Positions 1 to 7,633 of a DNA stretch of 30,827 nucleotides are shown here, in pieces; positions within the stretch are counted from its first letter, which is position 1; each line of letters begins with the position of its first letter. The translations under genes and the position numbers were made by a program. The notes beneath the pieces were generated by a model. That model was not told the origin of the DNA. It did not search any database and saw nothing but the letters and a program-made list of their open reading frames with translations. Source of the DNA: Bacillota bacterium (GTDB lineage: Bacteria > Bacillota > Clostridia > Christensenellales > UMGS416); NCBI GenBank assembly GCA_023409755.1, contig JAEYRA010000188.1, forward strand, positions 1 to 30,827, in the 5' to 3' direction.

Positions 1-660
1 GGGTTCCTTGCGCTGGTAGGCCGAGCCGATGTTGATCTTCATATCTTCGGCGGTGCGCTCGCCAATGAGCAGGTTGTGCTTCTTGCGCATATAGCGGACG
101 ATGGATTCGTCGAACTTATCGCCGGCGATCTTGATGGACTCGGACACGACTGCCCCGCCCAGGGAGATGACGGCGATGTCGGTGGTGCCACCGCCAATGT
201 CAACCACCATGCTGCCGTAAGGTTTACTGATGTCAATGCCCGCGCCAATGGCCGCGGCAATCGGTTCCTCAATGAGGAAGGTCTTGCGCGCGCCGGCATC
301 CAGCGTCGCTTCCTGCACCGAGCGCTTCTCCACCTCGGTGACGCCGCTGGGCACGCAGACCATGACCCGGGGTTTGAAGAACCACCGGTGGCCCACAACC
401 TTGTTGAGGAAGTGGCGCAGCATCATCTCCGTGTAGCCATAGTCGGAGATGACGCCATCCCGCAGGGGGCGAATGGCGATGATGTTGCCAGGGGTTCGGC
501 CTAACATCTTCCGGGCGTCCTCACCCACAGCCATCAGCCGTCCGTTGTTCTTATTGATCGCGACAACGGATGGCTCACGCAGAACGATGCCTCTGCCCTT
601 CACATAAACGAGCACGCTCGCTGTTCCCAGATCGATGCCAATATCCTGGGCGCCCCACAT
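1..660 (-). CDS. mreB: MreB/Mbl actin-like cell-shape protein, N-terminal 220 residues (cut by window edge)
   Basis: This is a bacterial actin that polymerises under the membrane and guides the wall-elongation machinery. The reading frame opens with ATG at 660 and stays open to base 1, so the C-terminal third lies outside the window. Visible family motifs are the first phosphate loop DIGIDLGTA (residues 6-14), the REPSVVAI strand (28-35), GRTPGNIIAIRPLRDGVI (54-71) and the second phosphate loop DIGGGTTDIAVISLGG (154-169). The start of the protein and the LLIGERTAED stretch (197-206) look more like Bacillus Mbl than Bacillus MreB, so mbl is an equally good name. A near-consensus sigma-A promoter lies directly upstream. 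In many clostridia this gene follows spoIIID in the spoIID-spoIIQ neighbourhood; here no spoIIID lies between. Family assignment is certain; the paralogue name is not. Confidence 0.95.
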   Translation of the reverse strand, partial: MWGAQDIGIDLGTASVLVYVKGRGIVLREPSVVAINKNNGRLMAVGEDARKMLGRTPGNIIAIRPLRDGVISDYGYTEMMLRHFLNKVVGHRWFFKPRVMVCVPSGVTEVEKRSVQEATLDAGARKTFLIEEPIAAAIGAGIDISKPYGSMVVDIGGGTTDIAVISLGGAVVSESIKIAGDKFDESIVRYMRKKHNLLIGERTAEDMKINIGSAYQRKEP

Positions 661-724
661 CTATACACATACCTCGCTTCTGTACACAATCTGGCGTATC
701 AAGAGAATTGTACTATCTCCATGT

Positions 725-753
725 ATTGTAAGCGTTTGATCCAACCCCGTCAA
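725..753 (-). promoter_or_regulatory. Sigma-A promoter of mreB/mbl
   Basis: On the minus strand TTGACG (748-753) and TACAAT (725-730) are separated by exactly 17 bases. It lies about 65 bases upstream of the mreB start. The actin gene therefore probably has its own vegetative promoter, independent of the sporulation genes before it. Confidence 0.8.
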
Positions 754-776
754 TGCCAAGTTTGGCTGCCCGAGCA

Positions 777-814
777 AAACACCCTTGTCCGGTCGGGGTC
801 GGGCAAGGGTGTTT
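777..814 (-). terminator. Intrinsic terminator after spoIIQ
   Basis: An 11-base inverted repeat, AAACACCCTTG at 777-787 and its complement at 804-814, lies just past the spoIIQ stop codon. The stem can extend inwards by two or three pairs. On the minus strand the downstream arm ends in TTTT followed by GCT, a short U-tract. It would separate spoIIQ from the mreB/mbl transcript. Confidence 0.75.
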
Positions 815-826
815 CATCGCAATTGG

Positions 827-1537
827 CTAATCTTTGAAACTACCTTCTGGATTAGTCGGTGTACCCTTTTGCGTCACCTCAAAATGCAGGTGCGGGTCCT
901 CGGCAATCTCACTGGCGGCAGTGTTGCCCACCTGGCCGATGAGCTCGCCTGCCTCCACCTGGTCGCCTTTCTGGATGTCCTCAATGCTCATGAGACCCGC
1001 GTACAGGCAGACAACGTCATTGGCAGACTGAACCTTCACACAGTTGCCCAGCATCGAGTCCTTGGTGCACTCCAACACCTCGCCAGGCAGGGCAGCCACC
1101 ACATCAGCCCCCAAATCCGCTGCGATGTCAACGCCCGGATGGGTCGACCACTGGTTGAGAGTCTTCATGTACACCAGTGTATCATAGGCAAAGGGTTTGA
1201 CGATGTTGCCATCTACGGGCTTGATGAGATCGGGCAGCGACGACTGAGCGCCGGTGGCCTTGGGTGTGGCGGTGACCGTGGCCGTCGGGGCTACGCTCTT
1301 CTGTGCGTCACTCAGGTTCTGGGACAGATCCGCGCCGGACTGGGTGTCGGCTGTGCCCTGGGGCGTGGGTGTGGTCCCGCTGTTCTTCAGCAGGTCACCG
1401 TCGGTGAAAAACCATGTGCCTGCCACAATGGCCGCACACGCAAAGAGCGCCACCGGCACCCCGTAGCGGTTCACCGCCTTCTTCATGTCGAAACGCCTGC
1501 CTTCCGTCGGTTTCTTCTCTTTCGAGTTTTTTTCCAT
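827..1537 (-). CDS. spoIIQ: SpoIIQ-like stage II sporulation protein, M23/LytM domain
   Basis: SpoIIQ is a forespore membrane protein that binds SpoIIIAH of the mother cell and forms the channel/zipper holding the two membranes together during engulfment. The 236-residue product has a basic N-terminus, one membrane segment (about residues 25-45), a Thr/Ser/Pro-rich linker (54-100) and a LytM/peptidase-M23 domain (about 105-236). The zinc ligands of M23 enzymes are present: H133 and D137 in HPGVD, and the HLH pair at 216-218. The catalytic histidine expected in a Y-x-H-L motif is missing; the motif reads YAGL (179-182, G181). Binding without peptidoglycan cleavage is therefore likely, as inferred for Bacillus SpoIIQ. 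The ATG at 1537 follows a strong AGGAGGTG site at 1543-1550. The neighbour spoIID supports the name. Confidence 0.9.
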   Translation of the reverse strand: MEKNSKEKKPTEGRRFDMKKAVNRYGVPVALFACAAIVAGTWFFTDGDLLKNSGTTPTPQGTADTQSGADLSQNLSDAQKSVAPTATVTATPKATGAQSSLPDLIKPVDGNIVKPFAYDTLVYMKTLNQWSTHPGVDIAADLGADVVAALPGEVLECTKDSMLGNCVKVQSANDVVCLYAGLMSIEDIQKGDQVEAGELIGQVGNTAASEIAEDPHLHFEVTQKGTPTNPEGSFKD

Positions 1538-1556
1538 GCTTGCACCTCCTGTGGCG

Positions 1557-1585
1557 TATTATTGCCACAAGTGGATTTCGCATAC
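1557..1585 (-). promoter_or_regulatory. Possible forespore sigma-F promoter of spoIIQ
   Basis: On the minus strand GTATG (1581-1585) and GGCAATAATA (1557-1566) are separated by 14 bases. The second box fits the Bacillus sigma-F -10 pattern GG-N-R-A-N-A-N-T-W at every position. The first differs from GYWTA at one base, and the spacer is one base short. Bacillus spoIIQ is a sigma-F gene, so the site makes sense. The leader would be only about 13 bases and would just include the ribosome binding site. Confidence 0.5.
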
Positions 1586-1636
1586 CGACGGGCGAAGGGA
1601 AAACGTTGAATCTGTCTGTCTGGCTAATCTGCGGCG

Positions 1637-2659
1637 CTAGGGAAGTGTCTGAATCTCAACTCCCGTGTAATAATGCTCCAGAATGTCCCGGTAGTCGCTG
1701 CCCTCCCGGGCCATAACGTTTGCCCCATTCTGGCTCATGCCCACGCCATGGCCATAGCCACGGGTGTGGAACACGATGGAATTTGCATCGTACTTGATGG
1801 TGAAATTGGCCGAGCGAATGCCGATGGCCCGGCGGAGCTTGGCCCCGGTGACCGTGACCCCACCCAGGCGAATCTCGTCCACACGGCCGCTGTCAAAGCG
1901 GGAGAGGATCTTCACCTGATCCTCCAGCTGGGAGATAGTTACCCTGGCCTTGGGCCAGGCAGTATTGACCGTCTTGCAGAAGGAGGAACGCGACAGTTCC
2001 TCGGCCGTGTCCACCGACATCTCCTCATCCTCGGGGCTGGAGACGCTGCGCAGATAGGGCAACTTCTGGGTGTAGACGTTCTCCACACTCTCAGTATACC
2101 CAGCGCTGGTGGCGTGGAAGAGCGTCAGGATTGGCTCATCGTCGTAGGTTAGAATCTGCCCGGCGGTGTCGTCCACGGCGGCCTTCAGCTTGGTGGTGTT
2201 GGCCCTGTAGTTGCCCCCCCAGTTCTTTTTCCGCTCAGCCTCGCTGCACCATGCCTGGCAGCAACCGCTGTCGGTGCAGACGTCGGCATCCTTGTTGCTG
2301 GCACACCCGCCGGAGAGCATCTTGCGGATGGCAAAGGTGCGGGCAGCCACGGCCTGGGCCTTCAGTGCCTCGGGCTCAAAGGACGCTGGCATCTCGGCAG
2401 CCAACACCCCATAGATGTATTCCTCCAGCTTCATGGGTTCAACGGAACCGTCATCCACCGCCACGCGGATGACGGCAACCGGCGACAGGTTGGCAACGGG
2501 CTGGGAGACGGGCTCCACATCCAGCGTAGCCGGTTCATCCACGGACACCACTTCCACTTCACTCAGCCGGTGAACGGACTGCCGGCCACCCAGAGGGAAC
2601 AGCAAAACCGCTGCCAGCACTACCGCTGCCAACGCCCATCCCCTTTTGCTCCTCCTCAT
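1637..2659 (-). CDS. spoIID: Stage II sporulation protein D (peptidoglycan lytic transglycosylase)
   Basis: SpoIID cleaves glycan strands from which SpoIIP has removed the stem peptides, and so drives migration of the mother-cell membrane around the forespore. The 340-residue protein has one N-terminal membrane segment (about 8-25), a linker, and a full SpoIID/LytB domain (about 62-340). The catalytic glutamate is E89 in LAAEMP, followed by the family motif from EALKAQAVAARTFA (97-110). Cysteines at 119, 128, 133 and 134 form the usual cysteine cluster, and GYGHGVGMSQNGA (301-313) is a second signature. The ATG at 2659 has GGAGG eight bases upstream. It lies 32 bases behind murA and about 100 bases before spoIIQ, the arrangement seen in many spore formers. 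Confidence 0.96.
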   Translation of the reverse strand: MRRSKRGWALAAVVLAAVLLFPLGGRQSVHRLSEVEVVSVDEPATLDVEPVSQPVANLSPVAVIRVAVDDGSVEPMKLEEYIYGVLAAEMPASFEPEALKAQAVAARTFAIRKMLSGGCASNKDADVCTDSGCCQAWCSEAERKKNWGGNYRANTTKLKAAVDDTAGQILTYDDEPILTLFHATSAGYTESVENVYTQKLPYLRSVSSPEDEEMSVDTAEELSRSSFCKTVNTAWPKARVTISQLEDQVKILSRFDSGRVDEIRLGGVTVTGAKLRRAIGIRSANFTIKYDANSIVFHTRGYGHGVGMSQNGANVMAREGSDYRDILEHYYTGVEIQTLP

Positions 2660-2691
2660 TTGCGATGCCTCCAGAACAGCGTTGGCTATTC

Positions 2692-3957
2692 CTATGCGTC
2701 ACAATCGCTGCTGATGCGCCGAACCACCGCACCCAGCGCCCGGAGCTTCCCCGCGATGTCCTCATATCCACGGTCTATGTGCTCGCTGCCGGAAACGGTG
2801 GTCTCGCCATCGGCCACCAACCCGGCCAGCAGCAGTGCCGCCCCGGCTCGCAGGTCACTGGCGCGTACCGCCGCGCCATAGAGCTTGCCACAGCCATCGA
2901 TGACGGCACAGCGCTCCTTGATGCGGATGTCCGCCCCCATGCGGTTGAGCTCGGATACATGGTGGAACCGGTTTTCAAAGACCGTCTCGGTCACAAGGGA
3001 GGTGCCTTTGGAGAGGGCGCAGAGCACCATGGCCTGGGGCTGCAGGTCGGTGGGGAAGCCCGGCCACGGCATGGTCTTGATGTCAACGGCCTCAGCCCGC
3101 CACGCGCCGCGCACACGGATGCTCCCCTCCTCCTCCCACACATCGGCACCGCCTTCCCGGAGCTTGGCCGAAATGGGCCGCAGGTGCTCGGGGATGGCCC
3201 GGGTCAGGGTGACGTCACCGGCGGTCAGCGCCGCTGCCACCATGAGTGTGCCGGCCTCAATGCGGTCGGAGATGGGCGTGTAGGTGCAGCCATGCAGACG
3301 CGGCACCCCCGTGATGCGCAGAGTATCCGACCCCGCGCCTTGTACCTGCCCGCCCATGGCGTTGAGAAAATCCGCCAGGTCTACGATTTCCGGTTCACGA
3401 GCGGCGTTGATGAGCACGGTCTCCCCCTGGGCCAGGGTGGCCGCCATGATGATGTTCTCGGTGCCGCCGACGCTGGGGTAATCCAGATAAATGGTGGTGC
3501 CGCGCAGTACCGCGCCTTCGGCCGTCAGCGCCCCGTGGTGGGTGTCGATGTGGCTGCCCAGTGCCGTAAAACCCTTCAAATGCAGATCCACCGGCCGCGT
3601 GCCAATTTCGCACCCGCCGGGCAGCGGCACCCGTGCCCGCCCAAACCGCGCCAGCAATGGGCCCATCAACAAAAAGGAGGCCCGCATCCGCTGCACCAGT
3701 TCATCGGGCGGTTCCCGGCTGGTGATGGCATCGCAGCGGACGATGGTCTCCTCGCCCTGGGTCTCCACATGGGCGCCGATGGAACGCAGCAGTTCACACA
3801 TGATCTCCACGTCGCTGAGCTTCGGCAGCTTCCGCAGACGCACCTCGTCGCCGGTGAGCAGGCAGGCCGCCAGAATGGGCAACGTGCTGTTCTTGGAGGT
3901 GCTGACCTCCACCACGCCGCCCAATGGACCGCTCTTTTGCACCAGGTATTTGCCCAT
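2692..3957 (-). CDS. murA: UDP-N-acetylglucosamine 1-carboxyvinyltransferase (MurA)
   Basis: MurA transfers enolpyruvate from PEP to UDP-GlcNAc, the first committed cytosolic step of peptidoglycan synthesis. With the ATG at 3957 the product is 421 residues, the normal family length, and begins MGKYLVQKSGPLGG like other MurA proteins. The substrate-binding pair K22-N23, the R-A-S motif at 92-94 and the PEP-binding, fosfomycin-sensitive cysteine C116 in LPGGCEIGTRPVD are intact, as is GFPTDLQPQ near residue 300. The frame is open upstream to 4098, but those 47 residues have no family resemblance and cover a structured leader, so I do not include them. The ribosome binding site (GGGGG) lies inside a hairpin. 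Position before spoIID suggests the copy associated with sporulation loci; a second murA elsewhere would be normal for this group. Confidence 0.95.
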   Translation of the reverse strand: MGKYLVQKSGPLGGVVEVSTSKNSTLPILAACLLTGDEVRLRKLPKLSDVEIMCELLRSIGAHVETQGEETIVRCDAITSREPPDELVQRMRASFLLMGPLLARFGRARVPLPGGCEIGTRPVDLHLKGFTALGSHIDTHHGALTAEGAVLRGTTIYLDYPSVGGTENIIMAATLAQGETVLINAAREPEIVDLADFLNAMGGQVQGAGSDTLRITGVPRLHGCTYTPISDRIEAGTLMVAAALTAGDVTLTRAIPEHLRPISAKLREGGADVWEEEGSIRVRGAWRAEAVDIKTMPWPGFPTDLQPQAMVLCALSKGTSLVTETVFENRFHHVSELNRMGADIRIKERCAVIDGCGKLYGAAVRASDLRAGAALLLAGLVADGETTVSGSEHIDRGYEDIAGKLRALGAVVRRISSDCDA

Positions 3958-3961
3958 AACA

Positions 3962-3998
3962 AAAGACCCCCGCCGCTTCGTCGGGAGTCTTTCTCCCG
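3962..3998 (-). promoter_or_regulatory. murA leader: two mutually exclusive hairpins, one terminator-like
   Basis: In the minus-strand RNA, CGGGAG (3993-3998) can pair with CUCCCG (3982-3987). Alternatively AAAGACUCCCG (3982-3992) can pair with CGGGGGUCUUU (3962-3972), giving an 11-pair stem with one G-U and a UUUUGUU tail. Both use bases 3982-3987, so only one can form. The second looks like an intrinsic terminator whose U-tract ends at the murA start codon, and its stem contains the presumed ribosome binding site. This could be a transcription attenuator, a translational switch, or only the terminator of hisC. A weak promoter candidate (TTGCGC-N17-TAAATG, 4101-4129) lies upstream. No T-box signature is present. 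Confidence 0.55.
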
Positions 3999-4130
3999 CA
4001 GTGTCATTTTTGCCAGCGGGGAATCGTCCATACTTCCAGTTCCTTGGGACGGTGGGAGCTGTTGCGCTGAATGTTGCAATCTCACAGGCATTTTTCACGC
4101 CATTTACAACGAATGTAGTGTCTGCGCAAT

Positions 4131-5207
4131 TCAGCCTTTGTTTACTGCCAAAATTTCGTCAATGGCTTTGAGTACCCTGTCCATGTCCTCGTCGGTTCCA
4201 ATCGTCATGCGAATGTAATCGGCGATGCGCGCGGGGTTGTCAAAGCGCCGCACCAGAATGCCGCGCTGCCGCAGGGCGGCAAAGAGTGCCGGCCCGGCAA
4301 TGTTGTTGTGGCGGAAAAAGAGCAGGTTCGCCGTAGAGGGCGTCACCTCGAACCCGCGAGCAACGAGCGACTGCCGCACCCGGTCGCGGGTGGCGGCCAC
4401 CTTGGCGCAGATGCCCCGGGCATAATCGTCGTCCAGAATGGCGGCGGTCGCGCCGGCCTGGGCCATGGCGCTCATCGGGTAGGAGTTGAACGAATTTTTA
4501 ATGCGAATGACTCCATCGATGAGGTGGGGCTGGGCCATGACGATGCCGCAGCGCAGGCCCGCCAGCGCGTGGCTCTTGGAGAGGGTCGTGACCACCGCCA
4601 GGTTGGGGTGCTTTGCCAGCAGCGGCACCATTGACTGATTGCCAAAACGCACGTAGGCCTCGTCCACCAGCAGCACCCGGTCGTCGTGACGCTGGAGGTA
4701 CGCCTCGATGTCCCCAAGGTCATGGAAGATGCCCGTCGGCGCGTTGGGGTTGGGGAACACCGCGCCGCAGGCTGGCACGTCATAATCGGCCAGGCGGATG
4801 GTGAAATCCTCGGCCAGCGGCACCGTCCGTTGGGCAATGCTGTAAAGGTCGCAGTAAACCGGGTAGAAGCTGTAGGTGACGTCGGGGAACAGCAGCGGCA
4901 TCTCCCCACCAAAGAACGCCTGAAACGACAGCGCCAGCACCTCGTCGGAGCCGTTGCCGCAATAGACCCAGCTGCGATCGGGCAGGCCCTGCACCCGTGC
5001 GATGGCGTCACGCAACTCATCCATCTCCGGCCGGGTGTAGAGACGCAGATCGCCGCAGGCGGCGTGCTCAATGGCTTCCAGCGCCATAGGTGACGGCGGA
5101 TAAGGATTTTCGTTGGTGTTGAGCTTGATGTAGCGCTTGTCCTGCGGCTGCTCCCCCGGCACATAGGGGGTGATCTGCCGCGCCTTGGGGCTAAGATATC
5201 GTTCCAT
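4131..5207 (-). CDS. hisC: Histidinol-phosphate aminotransferase (HisC family)
   Basis: This PLP enzyme would convert imidazole-acetol phosphate and glutamate to histidinol phosphate and 2-oxoglutarate. The 358-residue length is typical. Fold-type I aminotransferase landmarks are visible: KLNTNENPYPPSP (28-40), GNGSDEVL (84-91), the PLP-contact NPNAPTG (153-159), VDEAYVRF (181-188), the Schiff-base lysine K211 in TLSKSHALAGLRCG, and R219. The ATG at 5207 has AAGGATG seven bases upstream. No other histidine gene is adjacent, so a related role such as aromatic amino acid transamination is possible. A TTGACA-N18-TAGGAT promoter lies directly upstream, so it is probably transcribed independently of the kinase gene before it. 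Confidence 0.87.
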   Translation of the reverse strand: MERYLSPKARQITPYVPGEQPQDKRYIKLNTNENPYPPSPMALEAIEHAACGDLRLYTRPEMDELRDAIARVQGLPDRSWVYCGNGSDEVLALSFQAFFGGEMPLLFPDVTYSFYPVYCDLYSIAQRTVPLAEDFTIRLADYDVPACGAVFPNPNAPTGIFHDLGDIEAYLQRHDDRVLLVDEAYVRFGNQSMVPLLAKHPNLAVVTTLSKSHALAGLRCGIVMAQPHLIDGVIRIKNSFNSYPMSAMAQAGATAAILDDDYARGICAKVAATRDRVRQSLVARGFEVTPSTANLLFFRHNNIAGPALFAALRQRGILVRRFDNPARIADYIRMTIGTDEDMDRVLKAIDEILAVNKG

Positions 5208-5239
5208 GCTTTCATCCTTTACTACATTAAATCGGTATC

Positions 5240-5269
5240 ATCCTACCCCATTTACCACGCCATTGTCAA
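5240..5269 (-). promoter_or_regulatory. Sigma-A promoter of hisC
   Basis: On the minus strand TTGACA (5264-5269) is followed after 18 bases by TAGGAT (5240-5245), about 33 bases before the hisC start. It falls in the short gap between the kinase stop codon and hisC. Confidence 0.6.
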
Positions 5270-5284
5270 GTCATGCCGTCCAAC

Positions 5285-6805
5285 TTACAGTGTAAGGTTC
5301 GCCAGCATGCCATAGGTACCGCGCATGGCCTCGTAGCAGGCATCGAACGCGATGCCAAGCTTCCGGTATTTGGTGTGGTTGGCCGGGTCGGGCTCCAGCA
5401 TGTCCACCGTGCGGTTGAAGGCGGAAATGACTGAAAAGTCTGCATAGAGGCCAACACCCACACCGGCAGCGATGGCAGCGCCCATGGAGGTCGCTTCCTC
5501 CAAATAGGCGGGCATGCGCACCGGCAAGCCGTACACGTCGGCCATCATCTGCCGCCACAGCAGGCCCTTGGCTCCCCCGCCGATGACCGTCAGTTCCCCG
5601 ATGCCGCCGCTCTCGCGGAAGATGTTCAAGATGACGGCCAGGTTCATCGTCACGCCTTCCAGCACCGCGCGCAACAGATCGGCCTTCGTATGCTCCATCT
5701 TGAGGCCGAGGAAGCACCCGCGGGCATCTGGGTTCCACCGGGGGCTGCGTTCACCCATCAGGTATGGCAGGTAAATGAGCCCATTGGACCCCACCGGGGA
5801 CTGGGCAGCCAGGGCGTTCATCCGGTCGTAGACGCTCCCGCCTTCCTCGGCAGCCAGGCGGCGTTCCTCACCGCAGAGCTGATTGCGCGCCCACTGGTAG
5901 GACGCACCGGCGGCCTGCATGGTGCCGCAGGGCGTGATGAGCCCCGGTACCATGTGGGCCCAGTTGAAGGTGCGCATGTCATCATCAAAGAGCGGCTTGC
6001 GGGCGGCGAAGGCGATCCACGAGGACGAGCCCAAGTAGTTGTAGGCATCCCCCGGCGCGACGCACCCCGCACCCACCGCCGCGCAGACGCCATCGCCGCC
6101 GCCAATGACCACGGGCAGGCCCTCGGGCAGGCCGGTCTGGGCCGCGGCTGCGGCGGTCACCTTACCCACCACGGTGGTGGAGGGCACGGCCTCCGGCAGC
6201 AGGTCGGGGCGGATGCCGGCGGCATCGATGATCTGCCGGGACCACTGCAGGGCATTGAGATCAAAGAGATTGGTACCGGACGCGTCCGAATGGTCGGTGA
6301 CGAACCGCCCGGTCAGCCGATGAACGATGAAGTCCTTGCAGTGCAGCATCTGCGCCGTGCGGGCATACACTTCGGGTTCATTGTCCCTCACCCAAAGCAG
6401 CTTCGCCAGGCTGTAGGACGCACTGGGCCGGTGGCCGGTGATGCGGTAGATGCGCTCGGCCCCCACCCGCGCGGTCACCTCGTCCATCTGCCGCACGGCA
6501 CGCTGGTCGGCCCAGATGATGGCAGGACGCAGGGGTGCACCCTCGCCATCCACACACAGGCACCCCATCATCTGCCCGCTGAACGATACGGCCGCCAGCT
6601 CACCGGGGGCGATGCCCTGCATCAGCTCCCGCGTGGTGTGGCAGACGGCCTGCCACCAGTCCTCGGCGTTCTGCTCGGCCCAGTTGCCGTTGAAGTAATG
6701 GGTGTCATACTCATAGAGGCGGCTGCCCGCCAGGGTGCCGTCCTCACGGTACAGGGTGGCTTTGTTGCCGGATGTCCCCAAATCGTGAGCCAGTAAAAAC
6801 GCCAT
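5285..6805 (-). CDS. xylB: FGGY-family carbohydrate kinase, xylulokinase-like
   Basis: FGGY kinases phosphorylate ketoses and polyols with ATP. The 506-residue protein has the two-lobed family layout. The N-terminal lobe starts LLAHDLGTSGNKATLY, with the ATP-domain aspartate D8. SGQMMGCL (76-83) and IIWADQRA (96-103) are typical of xylulokinases. The catalytic-base aspartate is D238 in GGGDGV. The second nucleotide motif follows in the C-terminal half (GGIGELTVIGGGAKG). The start at 6805 lies 3 bases after the stop codon of the GntR gene, so the two are probably one transcript and translationally coupled. The context (GntR regulator, sugar-phosphate lactonase and isomerase) suggests that the substrate need not be D-xylulose. 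Family is certain; substrate is inferred only from similarity. Confidence 0.85.
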   Translation of the reverse strand: MAFLLAHDLGTSGNKATLYREDGTLAGSRLYEYDTHYFNGNWAEQNAEDWWQAVCHTTRELMQGIAPGELAAVSFSGQMMGCLCVDGEGAPLRPAIIWADQRAVRQMDEVTARVGAERIYRITGHRPSASYSLAKLLWVRDNEPEVYARTAQMLHCKDFIVHRLTGRFVTDHSDASGTNLFDLNALQWSRQIIDAAGIRPDLLPEAVPSTTVVGKVTAAAAAQTGLPEGLPVVIGGGDGVCAAVGAGCVAPGDAYNYLGSSSWIAFAARKPLFDDDMRTFNWAHMVPGLITPCGTMQAAGASYQWARNQLCGEERRLAAEEGGSVYDRMNALAAQSPVGSNGLIYLPYLMGERSPRWNPDARGCFLGLKMEHTKADLLRAVLEGVTMNLAVILNIFRESGGIGELTVIGGGAKGLLWRQMMADVYGLPVRMPAYLEEATSMGAAIAAGVGVGLYADFSVISAFNRTVDMLEPDPANHTKYRKLGIAFDACYEAMRGTYGMLANLTL

Positions 6806-6808
6806 CTC

Positions 6809-7564
6809 TCATTCCGTCCTTTCCAGGTGGGATTCCACGACAAATTGGTTGCGGTCGCCCCGGTAGCGGGCCACCGAATACTCCACGGGGCGGTCCTGCG
6901 CGTTGTAGCCCACGGTGCGAAACTGCTGGACGGCAAAGCCGGTGGCGATGCCCAGATACCGGCTGTCCCGCGCGGTGGCGGTGTCCGCCTCAATGACCCG
7001 GCGCACGCGCACCACCCGGGTGCGTTCGTCCTGCGCCAACACATCATAGAGCGACTCCTGTGTGAAGTCATGCGCCAGCAGCGACGCACAGAGGTCGTGG
7101 GGCAGGCAGGTGCTCACGACGACCAGCGGGTCACCGTTGGCGTAGCGCAGGCGAACCAGCTCCACGAGCTTCTCCCCTACCGGGAGCCCCAAGCTCCGGG
7201 CGGCGGCCTCGTCGGCGGGGGTGACCCGCAGGCGGATGACATCGGTGCGCGGCTCCACCCCCAGGCGCTTCATCTCATCCCGATAGGTCTGGATGGAGGT
7301 GGCGAACCGCTGGGAGAGCTTGGGAAGGGAGACATAGGTTCCCTTGCTCTTCTGCCGGTAAAGATACCCCTCATGCACCAGCTCCGCCATGGCCTGCCGC
7401 ACGGTGGAGCGGCTGATGGCAAACTGGGTGCTGAGTTCAGCCTCGGTGGGCAGGCTGTCACCAGGGTGCAGCCTGCCGCTGTGGATGGCGTCCAGGATCA
7501 TGCGCTTCAACTGATAATAAAGCGGCACGGGCGAGTTCTTGTCCAGCATATCGTCCTGCAACAT
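6809..7564 (-). CDS. GntR family transcriptional regulator (HutC/UTRA type)
   Basis: The protein is 251 residues long. The N-terminal winged helix-turn-helix of the GntR family (about residues 8-75) is clear: PVPLYYQLKRMI, the GDSLPTEAELS helix and SRSTVRQAMAELVHEGYL, followed by the wing (KSKGTYV). A UTRA effector-binding domain of about 150 residues follows, as in HutC-subfamily repressors, which bind a small metabolite and leave the operator. The chosen ATG at 7564 has GGGGAG about seven bases upstream; an internal ATG at 7549 is possible. The gene heads the leftward transcript with the kinase. Two matching palindromes at its own start and at the divergent operon strongly suggest that it represses both and itself. 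The inducer is unknown; a sugar phosphate of the pathway is the natural guess. Confidence 0.92.
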   Translation of the reverse strand: MLQDDMLDKNSPVPLYYQLKRMILDAIHSGRLHPGDSLPTEAELSTQFAISRSTVRQAMAELVHEGYLYRQKSKGTYVSLPKLSQRFATSIQTYRDEMKRLGVEPRTDVIRLRVTPADEAAARSLGLPVGEKLVELVRLRYANGDPLVVVSTCLPHDLCASLLAHDFTQESLYDVLAQDERTRVVRVRRVIEADTATARDSRYLGIATGFAVQQFRTVGYNAQDRPVEYSVARYRGDRNQFVVESHLERTE

Positions 7565-7583
7565 GGCGCTCTCCCCAATGTTG

Positions 7584-7597
7584 ATTGTTCGTACAAT
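7584..7597. promoter_or_regulatory. Operator 1 for the GntR regulator (ATTGT-N4-ACAAT)
   Basis: The palindrome has perfect 5-base arms and centre TCGT. It shares the core TGT-N-CGTACA with operator 2. The core reads GT-N-CG-N-AC, close to the GT-N-TA-N-AC pattern known for HutC-type GntR proteins. It lies about 10-20 bases downstream of the gntR -10 box, a blocking position that implies autoregulation. Confidence 0.65.
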
Positions 7598-7605
7598 GCA
7601 CTGTC

Positions 7606-7633
7606 ATCATACCACGGAGGAGGCGCAAGTCAA
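7606..7633 (-). promoter_or_regulatory. Sigma-A promoter of gntR and the kinase gene
   Basis: On the minus strand TTGACT (7628-7633) and TATGAT (7606-7611) are 16 bases apart, and the -10 box is preceded by TGG (extended -10). The start site would fall just before operator 1. Confidence 0.75.

Noticed and set aside
3958..4098. 47-residue N-terminal extension of MurA
   Set aside because: The sequence has no similarity to MurA N-termini, and the family-typical start is at 3957. The region carries RNA hairpins instead.
3958..4130. T-box riboswitch before murA or for hisC
   Set aside because: The conserved T-box antiterminator sequence (GGTGGNACCGCG type) is absent.
2665..4218. Long plus-strand open frame opposite murA
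   Set aside because: murA on the minus strand has intact catalytic motifs; the opposite frame is low-complexity and without a family.
5281..5300. Short palindrome at the kinase stop codon (CTTACA around GTG or CTG)
   Set aside because: The loop is too small and no U-tract follows, so it is not a credible terminator.
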